Notes under the pieces: model-generated
Database searches by the model: none
Told to the model about the DNA's origin: nothing
The model's input: only the letters and a program-made list of their open reading frames with translations
IMG/VR virus record: IMGVR_UViG_3300008339_009656
Span: 1 to 35,386 of that record
Source of the DNA: a virus
DNA length: 35,386 nt
Direction: 5' to 3' (one strand)
Program-made: the position numbers and the translations under genes
Part shown: positions 8,804 to 16,455 of the stretch, piece after piece
How the letters are laid out: each line of letters begins with the position of its first letter
Numbering within the stretch: the first letter of the stretch is position 1

Positions 8804-9277
8804 TTCAAAGTGGACCCTCTCTTTACTGCCGACCATTTGTTTGTACCACAATCCTTTTTCATCCAACCAAACATATGGATCATTAGGATTTTCCATCCAA
8901 CCGTGTTTTGAATAATAATCAAAATCTTTTCTTAAAAGGTTCGCCCTATGTGATGAATGAAAATCTTCACAACCTAACCAATGTGGCAATATAAATTCAC
9001 CTTCAATTTTTTCATATTCCATTGTGTTTTTAAAACCACGAACTTTCCAAACGTCAATTGAGTCGTTATAATATTGTTTAAGAGCGTTTACGTATGGTCT
9101 CCACATAATTGAACACGGATGATTTAACCAACCTTTATAAGGTTTACCATCTTTACGTAAACGACCGGTAATAGCCGATATTATCTGGTAAGCCTCAACT
9201 CGTTGTTTACCTAAACGTTTGTTGTCAAGTGATTCTAATGATTTTCTAAAATCTGAATATGGAAGAAATGTTTGCAT
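8786..9277 (-). CDS. MSMEG_6728 / pyrimidine-dimer-glycosylase-like family protein
   Basis: A 163-residue protein with the recognisable order of the MSMEG_6728 family (often annotated as related to pyrimidine dimer DNA glycosylases): MQTFLPYSDF at the start, LDNKRLGKQRVEA, GWLNHP with a following W, then LPHWLG and FHSSHRANLLRKD, and a final YVWLDE. The length is normal for the family. The family has been linked to DNA repair by similarity, but I know of no firm biochemical role, so repair of UV-damaged phage DNA is an inference. Its 3' end overlaps the end of the fibre gene (8786-8803) on the opposite strand. A TAGTTTTG -7-type box (minus strand, 9282-9289) lies so close to the start that transcription from it would give an almost leaderless message. 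Confidence 0.82.
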   Translation of the reverse strand: MQTFLPYSDFRKSLESLDNKRLGKQRVEAYQIISAITGRLRKDGKPYKGWLNHPCSIMWRPYVNALKQYYNDSIDVWKVRGFKNTMEYEKIEGEFILPHWLGCEDFHSSHRANLLRKDFDYYSKHGWMENPNDPYVWLDEKGLWYKQMVGSKERVHFELIDFI

Positions 9278-9312
9278 ATGACAAAACTAATGATTTTTTT
9301 TCAATTTACGAT

Positions 9313-9320
9313 ATATTTAT
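9313..9320 (+). promoter_or_regulatory. ATATTTAT box upstream of 9333 gene
   Basis: CGATATATTTATAAG lies 20 bases (box start to ATG) before the start of the 177-residue gene. It is one of at least ten copies of this box placed upstream of genes in the same orientation, and is a candidate phage promoter -10 element. Confidence 0.55.
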
Positions 9321-9332
9321 AAGAAAAAAATT

Positions 9333-9866
9333 ATGAAACAATCTATAAGACTAACCGAATCCGAATTAATTAACGTAATTAAGAGGATAATTAACGAATC
9401 AAATGGTAAAAATTTGATGGAACAAGTGAATCCAATTGTTTCAGATTTAACATTAACTTTAAATTATTCAGTTGACCCAACATCCAAACAAAAAACATAT
9501 TCACAATATATTACGTTTTCTACACCTATTAACGTGGAAGATAGACAAGCTGGTAAAAGTTATATGTATGAAGGAGTTTATGCTATAACATTTGATTTGA
9601 AGGAATGGGAAAGTATAACACCGAAAAAACAAACTAAAAGCGGTAAATTTATCACTGGAGAAATACGTGTTAGTGATAATGTTTTGAATTTTTTAAAACC
9701 ATACCTTAATAAAGGTAAAAGTCCGGACCCGATTAAAATTATCAACCTAATTCCGATGATTAAAAATACAGAAGGACAAGTAGTTAAATCAACAGCTTCG
9801 TCTGGATCTGTATATTTAACTGTAACTGAAAAACAAACAGGAGTACCAGTTGGCCCAAAAGATTAA
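9333..9866 (+). CDS. Small putative virion protein with N-terminal targeting peptide
   Basis: This 177-residue protein begins MKQSIRLTESELINVIKRII followed by NE. That peptide is shared almost residue for residue with three other genes in the window (13183, 28880, 29933) whose remaining sequences are unrelated. It forms an amphipathic helix and ends in I-N-E, matching the I/L-x-E cut site of T4-type prohead proteases. The mature part would start at SNGKN and is beta-rich (LTLTLNYSVD..., SGSVYLTVTEKQ); I do not recognise it. I infer a capsid-targeting leader and packaging of the remainder inside the head. An ATATTTAT box precedes it. A secreted-protein gene converges on it 9 bases downstream. 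Confidence 0.75.
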   Translation: MKQSIRLTESELINVIKRIINESNGKNLMEQVNPIVSDLTLTLNYSVDPTSKQKTYSQYITFSTPINVEDRQAGKSYMYEGVYAITFDLKEWESITPKKQTKSGKFITGEIRVSDNVLNFLKPYLNKGKSPDPIKIINLIPMIKNTEGQVVKSTASSGSVYLTVTEKQTGVPVGPKD

Positions 9867-9875
9867 TTGAATTTT

Positions 9876-10313
9876 TCACATTCCTTTAATAATCTGAAAT
9901 TTGGTAAATTTGTATATATCTTTATCTACACCGAACAATGAAAACCAACTAACTTGTTCATTGTTTACATCTAAATTTATTAGCATCCCAATATCATATC
10001 CGTCTATTAAAAAACTAACCATATACAAACTACCAACATTATTGAATATGATATTACCTTCTGTTTCTAATTCACCACGATAAAAATATTTGAATTGATT
10101 GCGTGTTAAGTCAAATTCATACGATACATTCGCATCATTACTGAAGTCATCAACAAATTTGGTACTATTAATAATATCAACAATATTTATACCAACGGTA
10201 TCAATTACGTGAGTATGATATGTTTCAGAAACTTCTATTCGGATAACTTGACCAAAAACTGACTGAGAGATTATTGAAGTCAACACTAGAATAAAAACGA
10301 TTAACTTTTTCAT
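9876..10313 (-). CDS. Small secreted protein, paralogue of the 13720 gene
   Basis: A 145-residue protein with a clear Sec signal peptide (MKKLIVFILVLTSIISQSVF, cleavage likely near FGQ), then a ~120-residue beta-rich domain. The C-terminal third aligns with the protein at 13720-14136: LDVNNEQVSWFSLFG and KFTKFQIIKGM here match TDLNNEQVIWYSNIG and KFKEFEIIKNM there. The family is unknown to me. It is predicted to be exported to the periplasm or beyond, which is unusual for a phage accessory gene and suggests a role at the host envelope, such as superinfection exclusion, lysis control or fitness in a prophage state (inference). It has its own host-type promoter and converges with the small virion-candidate gene at 9333. 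Confidence 0.78.
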   Translation of the reverse strand: MKKLIVFILVLTSIISQSVFGQVIRIEVSETYHTHVIDTVGINIVDIINSTKFVDDFSNDANVSYEFDLTRNQFKYFYRGELETEGNIIFNNVGSLYMVSFLIDGYDIGMLINLDVNNEQVSWFSLFGVDKDIYKFTKFQIIKGM

Positions 10314-10342
10314 AACTTTTATTTTTATATTATTTATATCAA

Positions 10343-10370
10343 CAAAGATAAGGTATTTTATATTATCAAA
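10343..10370 (-). promoter_or_regulatory. Host-type promoter for the 9876-10313 gene
   Basis: On the minus strand, TATCTTTG (10343-10350) is a perfect Bacteroidetes -7 box (TAnnTTTG), with TTTG (10367-10370) 16 bases upstream as a -33 element; this spacing is a little short. The box is about 30 bases before the start codon. Confidence 0.55.
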
Positions 10371-10436
10371 CTAAATATTAACATTTTTTAACAATTTACC
10401 TATTGACTTAATTTAATTTTGTTTTTCTAATATAGA

Positions 10437-10467
10437 AAAAATCCCACCATAATTAAATGGTGGGATC
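10437..10467 (-). terminator. Terminator of the tmRNA gene
   Basis: On the minus strand, ATCCCACCAT pairs with ATGGTGGGAT across a short TTAATT loop (10-bp stem), followed by a run of six Ts. It begins just after the encoded CCA end of the tmRNA, as expected for a tmRNA terminator. Confidence 0.88.
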
Positions 10468-10470
10468 AGT

Positions 10471-10883
10471 TGGTGGACCTAGTGAGCTCCGACTCTCACG
10501 TCCGGTTCGTCTTGTTTAAAAGACAACTACATGCTTAGGTTGGTATTTTCTAATACCCCAAACTATTTGGTTTTTTTTTGACCAAAAACAAAGTTAATTT
10601 GTTCTTCACCATCGTAAATTAACAACCAATGGATGACTCAATTTTGGGTTTAGTCATTCTCTACCTTTGTTGAGACTTCTGTTCCAAGGTTATGTGTCCA
10701 CCGACCCGCCGTTTCCGTACCTAATCTAGGCTACAGTAACTTCTTCAGTTGCAATTAAACCAACCACTGAAAGGTTATCTAATACGTTGCCGTATATTGT
10801 TTGAATCAGTTTTTAACGAGATTAATTCAGTCCCGGCATGCTCCCTTTATTCAACCAACGCCCGTCAAATCCGATATAGGCCC
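10471..10883 (-). ncRNA. ssrA: Transfer-messenger RNA (tmRNA)
   Basis: About 413 nt on the minus strand. The ends pair as a tRNA-like acceptor stem: 5' GGGCCTA (10877-10883) with TAGGTCC just before the encoded ACCA (10471-10481). Conserved tmRNA signatures are present in order: GGATTTGACGGG near the 5' end, GCATGCCG, CTCGTTAAAAA, and near the 3' end CTAAGCATGTAGT (10526-10538) followed by CCGGACG. tmRNA rescues stalled ribosomes and tags nascent proteins. The tag is not the usual host type ending in ALAA. In the frame whose UAA (10775-10777) aligns with the E. coli stop, the tag would read DSNNIRQRIR (10807-10775); two other frames are possible. The T-arm (GTGAG/CTCAC) has an unusual 8-base loop AGTCGGAG without TTC. 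A host-type promoter lies upstream and a terminator directly downstream. The identity is secure; the tag frame is not. Confidence 0.93.
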
Positions 10884-10918
10884 ATATGACGTAATGAATA
10901 TTTTCAAAGAACTTATTA

Positions 10919-10949
10919 CAAAGGTAATATATTTATTTTAAATAACCAA
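10919..10949 (-). promoter_or_regulatory. Host-type promoter of the tmRNA
   Basis: On the minus strand, TACCTTTG (10919-10926) is a perfect TAnnTTTG -7 box with TTG (10947-10949) 20 bases upstream. Transcription would begin about 30 bases before the mature tmRNA 5' end, leaving a leader for RNase P to remove. Confidence 0.65.
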
Positions 10950-10958
10950 TATATTTAT
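10929..10958 (+). promoter_or_regulatory. Two ATATTTAT boxes upstream of 10965 gene
   Basis: Two copies of ATATTTAT (10929-10936 and 10951-10958), 22 bases apart, precede the 388-residue gene. The nearer one starts 14 bases before its ATG. The upstream copy overlaps the spacer of the divergent tmRNA promoter. Confidence 0.5.
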
Positions 10959-10964
10959 ATAAAT

Positions 10965-12131
10965 ATGTTAAGAAAAAAATTCATTTTTGAGAACGAGGAA
11001 GAAGGACTAACTGATTATGAAAAAATCCTACGTGCCGCTAAAGGTAATATAAACCTTAGTGAACTTGATTTTGAAGATTCCGAAGGTAATGATTATAGTG
11101 ATGACATTGAAATTACTTATGATGGTTTGGTCTTTACTTTTGATGGTTTGGCCGAGTATTTAAGATTTTTCTTTAAAGACGAATACGAAGAAGGGAGTGA
11201 GTCTTATCACGATGCCGATCATTATGAGTATATGTATACCGGTAATTACGAGTGGAGTCGTGAATTTTGGGATAAGTCAACCGACGAATGGCGAGATGGT
11301 TATATACTTGATCGGTTAACACAAGAGCACCTAGATTTAATTAAAAGGTTAGCTCAAGTTTTATCACCCAATTTATCTAGTAAATTAAAAAACCTAAACA
11401 TTGTTGATTTAACTAAACAAGATAAATTAAAAAAAGAAGTTTCTGATTTTCTAGAAACAATAGATTTATCTGATAGTATAATTGATAAATGGGTTGATGC
11501 TAGTGTTGATGGTACGACAAATAAAATCTATGAAGGTATTGAAGAAAGATATTGTAATGTATTTAGTGAAATAGGTATTGAGAGATATAGTCAGAGATAT
11601 TGTTTTTGGAAATATGAAATGGATTGGGGTTCTTGTATGATTTTATATGCTCGTTTTGGTACAGATGAGGATAAGTTTTTGGACTTACTGTTTGAAGCGA
11701 TTAAAAAATTAAGAGTACGTCATTTACCGGTTTGGTATGAAATGGAATATGAATTTTGGGACAACGAAGCTTTTAATAAAACTTGGGGTCCAGAGGTGAC
11801 AGAATTATTAGAAGAGAAACTTGAAGAAATTGAAAATAATTCAGAATATTTTGATGAGAATTATAGTGATACTGTAGAAAAGGTACTACAACTTGGTGGT
11901 CTTGATAAATGGATAACAACAAATGACGATAAATATCAAATACGGATTAATCAAATTGAACCAGAAACCAGTTTAATTTCCTATAGTATTATACCAAAAG
12001 GTCAATGGAAAGCAAAAGGTGGAAAAACCGATATTGAAAGTTTAATATCGTTATTCTACAACGAAAAACTATTTGATTTGACTGAATCAAAAAAGAGATT
12101 CTCAATCCTCAGAAAAAAATCTATCCTTTAA
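10965..12131 (+). CDS. Hypothetical acidic protein, 388 aa
   Basis: It begins MLRKKFIFENEEEGLTDYEK and is strongly acidic and rich in Tyr, Trp and Phe (for example YHDADHYEYMYTGNYEWSRE). No signal peptide, membrane segment or catalytic motif is evident, and I do not recognise a family. Such acidic, aromatic composition is common in small phage effector or DNA-mimic proteins, but nothing here proves that. Its last 30 bases overlap the last 30 bases of the converging peptidase gene (12102). Upstream are two ATATTTAT boxes. Confidence 0.72.
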   Translation: MLRKKFIFENEEEGLTDYEKILRAAKGNINLSELDFEDSEGNDYSDDIEITYDGLVFTFDGLAEYLRFFFKDEYEEGSESYHDADHYEYMYTGNYEWSREFWDKSTDEWRDGYILDRLTQEHLDLIKRLAQVLSPNLSSKLKNLNIVDLTKQDKLKKEVSDFLETIDLSDSIIDKWVDASVDGTTNKIYEGIEERYCNVFSEIGIERYSQRYCFWKYEMDWGSCMILYARFGTDEDKFLDLLFEAIKKLRVRHLPVWYEMEYEFWDNEAFNKTWGPEVTELLEEKLEEIENNSEYFDENYSDTVEKVLQLGGLDKWITTNDDKYQIRINQIEPETSLISYSIIPKGQWKAKGGKTDIESLISLFYNEKLFDLTESKKRFSILRKKSIL

Positions 12132-13133
12132 AATACCATATAGATCCAATAATTCATCATTAGATATATAGATTTCACTATCACCGTAGAAATCACTTAT
12201 CAATATTCCATCTTCATCCTCAATAACATCAATCGTCTCCAATTGATGTACTTGAAAATCATCATTATCTTGAACAAGTGAATTCATTACTGTTTCTGAC
12301 GTATACACAATTGGTTTATATTCGTATTGGTATTTTTTATAACCAAGCACTTTTACCATATTTTGACCAACAATTATTGCATTTTTTACATCGTCAATTG
12401 ATATAAATTCTTGATTTGTGTGCATGTTATAATAACCGCACGACATATTAATACAACAAACATCAATTTTCTTTTTTAATTGTGAAATATCAGTGTATGG
12501 GTGTGATTGAATAAACATTTCATTTTTAAAACCATCCTCAATGACCTTTAATGTTTTGTTAAAAAATTCGGAATCTCTTTCAAACAAACGAACACCCGAA
12601 CAAATCTCGGTAATTAAATGATTTCCTGGGGCGTCATATTGTGTAATGTAACCAACATCTTGAAGAAAATTCACATCACATTTACTTGATCCGTGACATC
12701 CGGTTTCTTCTGAAACAAACAAACCAATTTTAACTTTATCCAAAGTTTTTAATAACTCCAAACAAATAAAAATACCACATTTGTCATCACCACCAATTCC
12801 GGTTGGTTTGTTATCTTCGGTATATGCCTTTAAACAAGGAACCATCTGGTTATTGAATTGTTTGCCGAAGGTATTTGGTCTAATAAGGTTTTCTTCTTTT
12901 ATGATAATTTTATCAACCTTTTGATGAACGGTATCAGTATGTGCGATGAACATTGGGTAATATTCTCCTTCATTTAATTTACCTTTGGTTGCATAGACAT
13001 TTAACATCTCATCCCTGTAATATGATACACCTGGAATCATATCAAGTTCGTTGCATATATATTCAACCATATCTTCTTCTTGATATGTTTTGGAGGGAAC
13101 TGATAATAATTCTTTAAATTTATTTAGGTTCAT
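12102..13133 (-). CDS. M20-like zinc metallopeptidase
   Basis: A 343-residue protein with the metal-binding and catalytic order of M20/peptidase T-type di-zinc enzymes: AHTDTV (H65, D67), GIGGDDKCG (bridging D116 or D117), SEETG (general base and ligand E142/E143), an Asp near YDAPG (D168) and a late His in MHTNQE (H238). Family members cleave small peptides or acylated amino acids in the cytoplasm. I chose the start MNLNKFKELLSVPS at 13133: the ATG at 13157 would add 8 residues but lies inside the predicted promoter. Possible roles are recycling peptides from proteolysis or processing a cell-wall or signalling peptide (inference). The C-terminus overlaps the convergent 388-residue gene. Confidence 0.88.
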   Translation of the reverse strand: MNLNKFKELLSVPSKTYQEEDMVEYICNELDMIPGVSYYRDEMLNVYATKGKLNEGEYYPMFIAHTDTVHQKVDKIIIKEENLIRPNTFGKQFNNQMVPCLKAYTEDNKPTGIGGDDKCGIFICLELLKTLDKVKIGLFVSEETGCHGSSKCDVNFLQDVGYITQYDAPGNHLITEICSGVRLFERDSEFFNKTLKVIEDGFKNEMFIQSHPYTDISQLKKKIDVCCINMSCGYYNMHTNQEFISIDDVKNAIIVGQNMVKVLGYKKYQYEYKPIVYTSETVMNSLVQDNDDFQVHQLETIDVIEDEDGILISDFYGDSEIYISNDELLDLYGILKDRFFSED

Positions 13134-13144
13134 CTGTTTTTTTT

Positions 13145-13177
13145 GTAAAGATAACATATTTATTTAGATAAAACAAA
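13145..13177 (-). promoter_or_regulatory. Host-type promoter of the peptidase gene
   Basis: On the minus strand, TATCTTTA (13145-13152) with TTTG (13174-13177) 21 bases upstream fits the Bacteroidetes -7/-33 pattern with one mismatch. It places the transcription start just before ATG 13133 and decides against the upstream ATG at 13157. Confidence 0.5.
13156..13163 (+). promoter_or_regulatory. ATATTTAT box upstream of 13183 gene
   Basis: ACATATTTATTTAG lies 27 bases before ATG 13183. It overlaps the divergent peptidase promoter, so the two directions may compete. Confidence 0.5.
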
Positions 13178-13182
13178 TTATT

Positions 13183-13686
13183 ATGAAAAGAACTTTAAGA
13201 TTAACCGAATCTGAATTGATTAATGTTATTAAAAGAATAATAACCGAGCAAGACACCGCACAAAAACCCAACGAGGATACTAGAATAACTCTACTAAATC
13301 GATGGAAAGATAAAAAAATTGTAAAAAATGGTGTGTTACGTGATTTTGGTTTAAATTCATTTAAAGTTTCTGGTCCTAACTATGATATTTGGGAATTTGA
13401 ATTAACTGGTAATCCGTTAACGTCAGATGATATGGGTACTAGAACAATCGCCAGTGCTAAATATAAATACAATCCAACTAAAAAAGTTTGGATAGATATT
13501 AATGGAGAGGAAAGAACTGGAGACGTTCAACCATATAGTGTTTTAAATAGATTTAAAGGTGAATCTGAAACCAAATGGACTGACTTTTGGGGTGGAGACA
13601 CATATAAAGATTTAGTAATTTCATCCAATAGTCCGTTTTTAAAGGATATGAAATTCTACTTGGGTATAGAAAGAACAAAAATTTAA
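13183..13686 (+). CDS. Small putative virion protein with N-terminal targeting peptide
   Basis: A 167-residue protein beginning MKRTLRLTESELINVIKRII followed by TEQ, the same leader as in the 9333, 28880 and 29933 genes, ending in the prohead-protease-like site I-T-E. After the leader (from about residue 23) the sequence is unrelated to the other three and I do not recognise it; it is Trp-rich and beta-like (NYDIWEFELTGNPL, KVWIDINGEER). I infer capsid targeting and cleavage. Its surroundings repeat those at 9333: an ATATTTAT box in front, and a convergent secreted-protein gene behind. Confidence 0.75.
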   Translation: MKRTLRLTESELINVIKRIITEQDTAQKPNEDTRITLLNRWKDKKIVKNGVLRDFGLNSFKVSGPNYDIWEFELTGNPLTSDDMGTRTIASAKYKYNPTKKVWIDINGEERTGDVQPYSVLNRFKGESETKWTDFWGGDTYKDLVISSNSPFLKDMKFYLGIERTKI

Positions 13687-13690
13687 TAAC

Positions 13691-13712
13691 CCCTCAAAAC
13701 TTAATCTGAGGG
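13691..13712 (+). terminator. Weak hairpin between convergent genes
   Basis: CCCTCA (13691-13696) pairs with TGAGGG (13707-13712) across a 10-base loop, followed on the plus strand by ATCTATTTT. It is a candidate weak terminator, possibly serving both converging genes; the T-tract is poor. Confidence 0.45.
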
Positions 13713-13719
13713 ATCTATT

Positions 13720-14136
13720 TTACATGTTTTTGATTATTTCAAATTCTTTGAATTTACAGATTCTAACCATTTCACCGATGTTTGAATACCATATAACTTG
13801 TTCATTATTTAAATCAGTATTTACAATCATACCAACAAGATGATCTTCTGATGAAAAAATAATATTGAATACCCCATTGACATTGACAAAGATTATATCA
13901 CCATCAACCTCAACTTTATTCTTTTTTATTAACTTAAAAGTTTTATTTGTTAAATCAAATATATAAGTCCCATTAACATTCCTTTCGGATTCGACTAAAT
14001 CATTACGATTAATTGCCCCAACAACACTACTATCACTAGTTACAGCATCAATGACTTTGGTAACCTTAATTTTGATTACTTGTGAGTTTACAATGTTAAC
14101 GAACAAAAGAGCTAAAATAAAAAGGACGTTTTTCAT
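13720..14136 (-). CDS. Small secreted protein, paralogue of the 9876 gene
   Basis: A 138-residue protein with a Sec signal peptide (MKNVLFILALLFVNIVNSQV, cleavage likely after NS) and a beta-rich domain. The region FDLTNKTFKLI... to the C-terminal KFKEFEIIKNM aligns with FDLTRNQFKYF... and KFTKFQIIKGM of the protein at 9876-10313, so the two are duplicates that have diverged. The function is unknown; export to the envelope is the only firm prediction. It has a good host-type promoter of its own, unlike the head genes, suggesting expression outside the late programme. It sits convergent to a leader-bearing small gene, as its paralogue does. Confidence 0.78.
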   Translation of the reverse strand: MKNVLFILALLFVNIVNSQVIKIKVTKVIDAVTSDSSVVGAINRNDLVESERNVNGTYIFDLTNKTFKLIKKNKVEVDGDIIFVNVNGVFNIIFSSEDHLVGMIVNTDLNNEQVIWYSNIGEMVRICKFKEFEIIKNM

Positions 14137-14167
14137 AGTTTTATATGTTTAATTAATAATTATAATA

Positions 14168-14199
14168 CAAAACTACATATTTTGTTTCAATCCACCAAA
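14168..14199 (-). promoter_or_regulatory. Host-type promoter of the 13720-14136 gene
   Basis: On the minus strand, TAGTTTTG (14168-14175) matches TAnnTTTG exactly, and TTTG (14196-14199) lies 20 bases upstream. This is the best Bacteroidetes-type promoter in the window apart from that of the tmRNA. Confidence 0.65.
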
Positions 14200-14206
14200 T
14201 ATTTAA

Positions 14207-16426
14207 TTAACTTTTTTTCTTTTTTGTTGGTTTTTTTACTTTAACTTCCGTTTTTTTGTCTTTTTCATTATATGATAAAATAAACTTGGAGCCTTTTTCT
14301 GGGTTATCGTTTAAGATTTTATCGGTTACAGCGTCGTCTACCCACTTTTGAATTGTTCTCTTTAATATACGTGCACCAAACCTTGTGTCGGTACCAACGG
14401 ATATGATGTGTTTTTTCAAAGTTTCATCAACTTCCAATTCAAATTCAATACCATTAATTCGTTTATATACTTTTTCAAGTTCAAGATCAACAATTTGTAA
14501 CAAATCACTTTCATTTAAGTCCTTGAAATAAATAATCTCATCAAAACGGTTAATGAACTCTGGGGCAAACTTTTTAAATAATTCTTTTTCTAGAAGTGAT
14601 TTTATTTCTTCTTCCTTTTTTTCTGTTTTGGTACTTGTTGAAAATCCAACACCAGTTCCAAAATCTTGAAGAACTCTAGTCCCAACATTTGAAGTCATTA
14701 AAATAATGCAATTTTTAAAATTGATTTTTCTTCCGTGTCCGTCAGTTAAAAATCCTTCATCCAACATTTGTAAAAACACATTAAATATTTCCGGATGTGC
14801 CTTTTCAATTTCATCTAACAAAATAACCGAATATGGTTTGTTCTTGATTTTATTTAAGAATGGAGAACCGTCTTCATAACCAACATATCCGGGTGCCGTT
14901 CCAGTTAATTTTGATGTTGCAATTTTATCTGAAAATTCACTCATATCAAGTCGGATAAGTGCGTCCTCACTATTAAACATATGTTTTGCCAATTGTTTTG
15001 CCAACTCAGTTTTACCAACGCCTGAGTTACCAATTAATAATCCACTAAAAATTGGTTTCTTTGGATCATTTAAACCAACCTTGTTTCGCTGGATCGCTCT
15101 TGCGATTTTACTTACCGCGTCATCCTGTCCAATTACTTTTGTTGATAAGGTTTCCTTCAATGTTTTTAATTGTTCGGTCTCATCTGTTGTTATTTTTGAG
15201 ATTGGAATTTTTGTCATTAATGAAACAACGTCATATACCACATCTTCGGTAACTTCTCTTTTAAATAAGTTTCTATTTTTTTCAAACTGAGCTTTTTCTC
15301 TTTCCAAATCAGTTAAAACCTTCCTTTCTTTGTCTCTAAGATTTGCGGCTTCTTCATAACGTTGACTATTAATAACTCTAACCTTTTCTTCTTTAATTTC
15401 TTGAGCTTGTCTTTTTAAATCCTCAATAATTTCTGGTAATTTAATTTCAACTTGCGATCTGGCACCAACCTCATCAATAATATCAAAAGCCTTATCTGGA
15501 AATTCTCTGTCCGTAATATATCGGTCGGCCAACTCAACACAAAGTTTTAAAATGTCCTCAGTATAACTAACTTTGTGGTGATCTTCATATCTTTCTTTTG
15601 AGTTTTGAAGTATTTGTAATGTTTCTTCTTTGGTTGATGGATCAACCATTACTTTTTGGAATCTTCTTTCAAGTGCACCATCCTTTTCAATGTTTTTTCT
15701 ATATTCCTCCAAGGTTGTCGCGCCAATACATTGTAATTCACCTCTTGATAAAGCCGGTTTAAATATGTTTGAAGCATCCATTGAACCTGACGCATTTCCT
15801 GCACCAATCATTGTGTGGATTTCATCAATAAAGATGATGATATCTGGATTATTATAAAGTTCCTCCATAATGACCTTCATCCTTTCTTCAAACTGACCTC
15901 TGTATTTTGTTCCAGCAACAATTGATGTCATATCCAATGAAACAATTCGTTTTCCGGATAAATTTTGAGGACAATCACCTTCAAATATTTTCTTTGCCAG
16001 ACCTTCAATTATGGCAGTTTTACCACAATTGTGAGAAACGACACCATTTGATATGTATTTTCTTTCATTGTCCAATACTTCAAGATCAAATGTATTGTGT
16101 ACACCAATATCTTCTTTTTCAACGACTTCATACATATTATTATCTTCAAAATAAATTAAATCACCAATATTAAGGTTTTTTAAACGAACCCAATACGATT
16201 CATTTAAAACCTCAACATTTTCATTATTTATTGATGATTCAACCTCAACCAAGTGATCCTCGGAACCAGAAAGTTCGGTACCATTTGAAAGTTTTATTTT
16301 ATAACAATTTTTGTTTTGTTTCTTAAATAGGTTACCAACAAGTTTGAAACCAGATGGTGTTTTAATTTTATACGTCCCTCCTTCATTTTCAATTAAATTA
16401 AAAAATTCTTCAATTTTGATTTTCAT
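14207..16426 (-). CDS. ClpC-like ATPase, C-terminal part, fused to split intein C-fragment
   Basis: A 739-residue protein. Residues 1-133 are the C-terminal part of an intein (TPSGFKLVG; block B SGSEDH; C-terminal block ending NGVVSHN), and Cys134 is the +1 extein residue. The extein starts CGKTAIIEGLAKK, the second half of a Walker A motif whose first half (GEPG) is in the gene at 16456-16749. It continues as a class I Clp ATPase: Walker B IIIFIDEIHTM, a UVR-like middle segment (SQRYEEAANLRDKER), second Walker A GNSGVGKTELAK, Walker B VILLDEIEKAHP, sensor region and a basic tail (KKPTKKKKS). A VGF near GTGVGFSTST could be the ClpP-docking loop. After trans-splicing the ATPase would be about 679 residues, lacking the Clp N-domain. 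It is probably an unfoldase working with host ClpP. It starts 29 bases after its partner's stop. Confidence 0.93.
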   Translation of the reverse strand: MKIKIEEFFNLIENEGGTYKIKTPSGFKLVGNLFKKQNKNCYKIKLSNGTELSGSEDHLVEVESSINNENVEVLNESYWVRLKNLNIGDLIYFEDNNMYEVVEKEDIGVHNTFDLEVLDNERKYISNGVVSHNCGKTAIIEGLAKKIFEGDCPQNLSGKRIVSLDMTSIVAGTKYRGQFEERMKVIMEELYNNPDIIIFIDEIHTMIGAGNASGSMDASNIFKPALSRGELQCIGATTLEEYRKNIEKDGALERRFQKVMVDPSTKEETLQILQNSKERYEDHHKVSYTEDILKLCVELADRYITDREFPDKAFDIIDEVGARSQVEIKLPEIIEDLKRQAQEIKEEKVRVINSQRYEEAANLRDKERKVLTDLEREKAQFEKNRNLFKREVTEDVVYDVVSLMTKIPISKITTDETEQLKTLKETLSTKVIGQDDAVSKIARAIQRNKVGLNDPKKPIFSGLLIGNSGVGKTELAKQLAKHMFNSEDALIRLDMSEFSDKIATSKLTGTAPGYVGYEDGSPFLNKIKNKPYSVILLDEIEKAHPEIFNVFLQMLDEGFLTDGHGRKINFKNCIILMTSNVGTRVLQDFGTGVGFSTSTKTEKKEEEIKSLLEKELFKKFAPEFINRFDEIIYFKDLNESDLLQIVDLELEKVYKRINGIEFELEVDETLKKHIISVGTDTRFGARILKRTIQKWVDDAVTDKILNDNPEKGSKFILSYNEKDKKTEVKVKKPTKKKKS
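16028..16426 (-). other. Split intein C-fragment (IntC, 133 residues)
   Basis: From its own ATG to the terminal His-Asn, with Cys as the following extein residue. It holds most of the intein fold, including block B (SGSEDH) and blocks F/G (NTFDLEVLDN...NGVVSHN). There is no endonuclease domain. The proportions resemble the IntC of atypical split inteins such as AceL-TerL. Confidence 0.9.
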
Positions 16427-16455
16427 AATATTTTTATAAATTTTTTGTTATGTTA

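Noticed and set aside
10561-10760. Possible small protein genes within the gene-free stretch 10471-10883
   Set aside because: The stretch is fully explained by the tmRNA on the minus strand.
13134-13157. ATG 13157 as start of the peptidase
   Set aside because: The extra eight residues are not typical of the family, and the codon lies upstream of or inside the predicted -7 box; ATG 13133 fits better.
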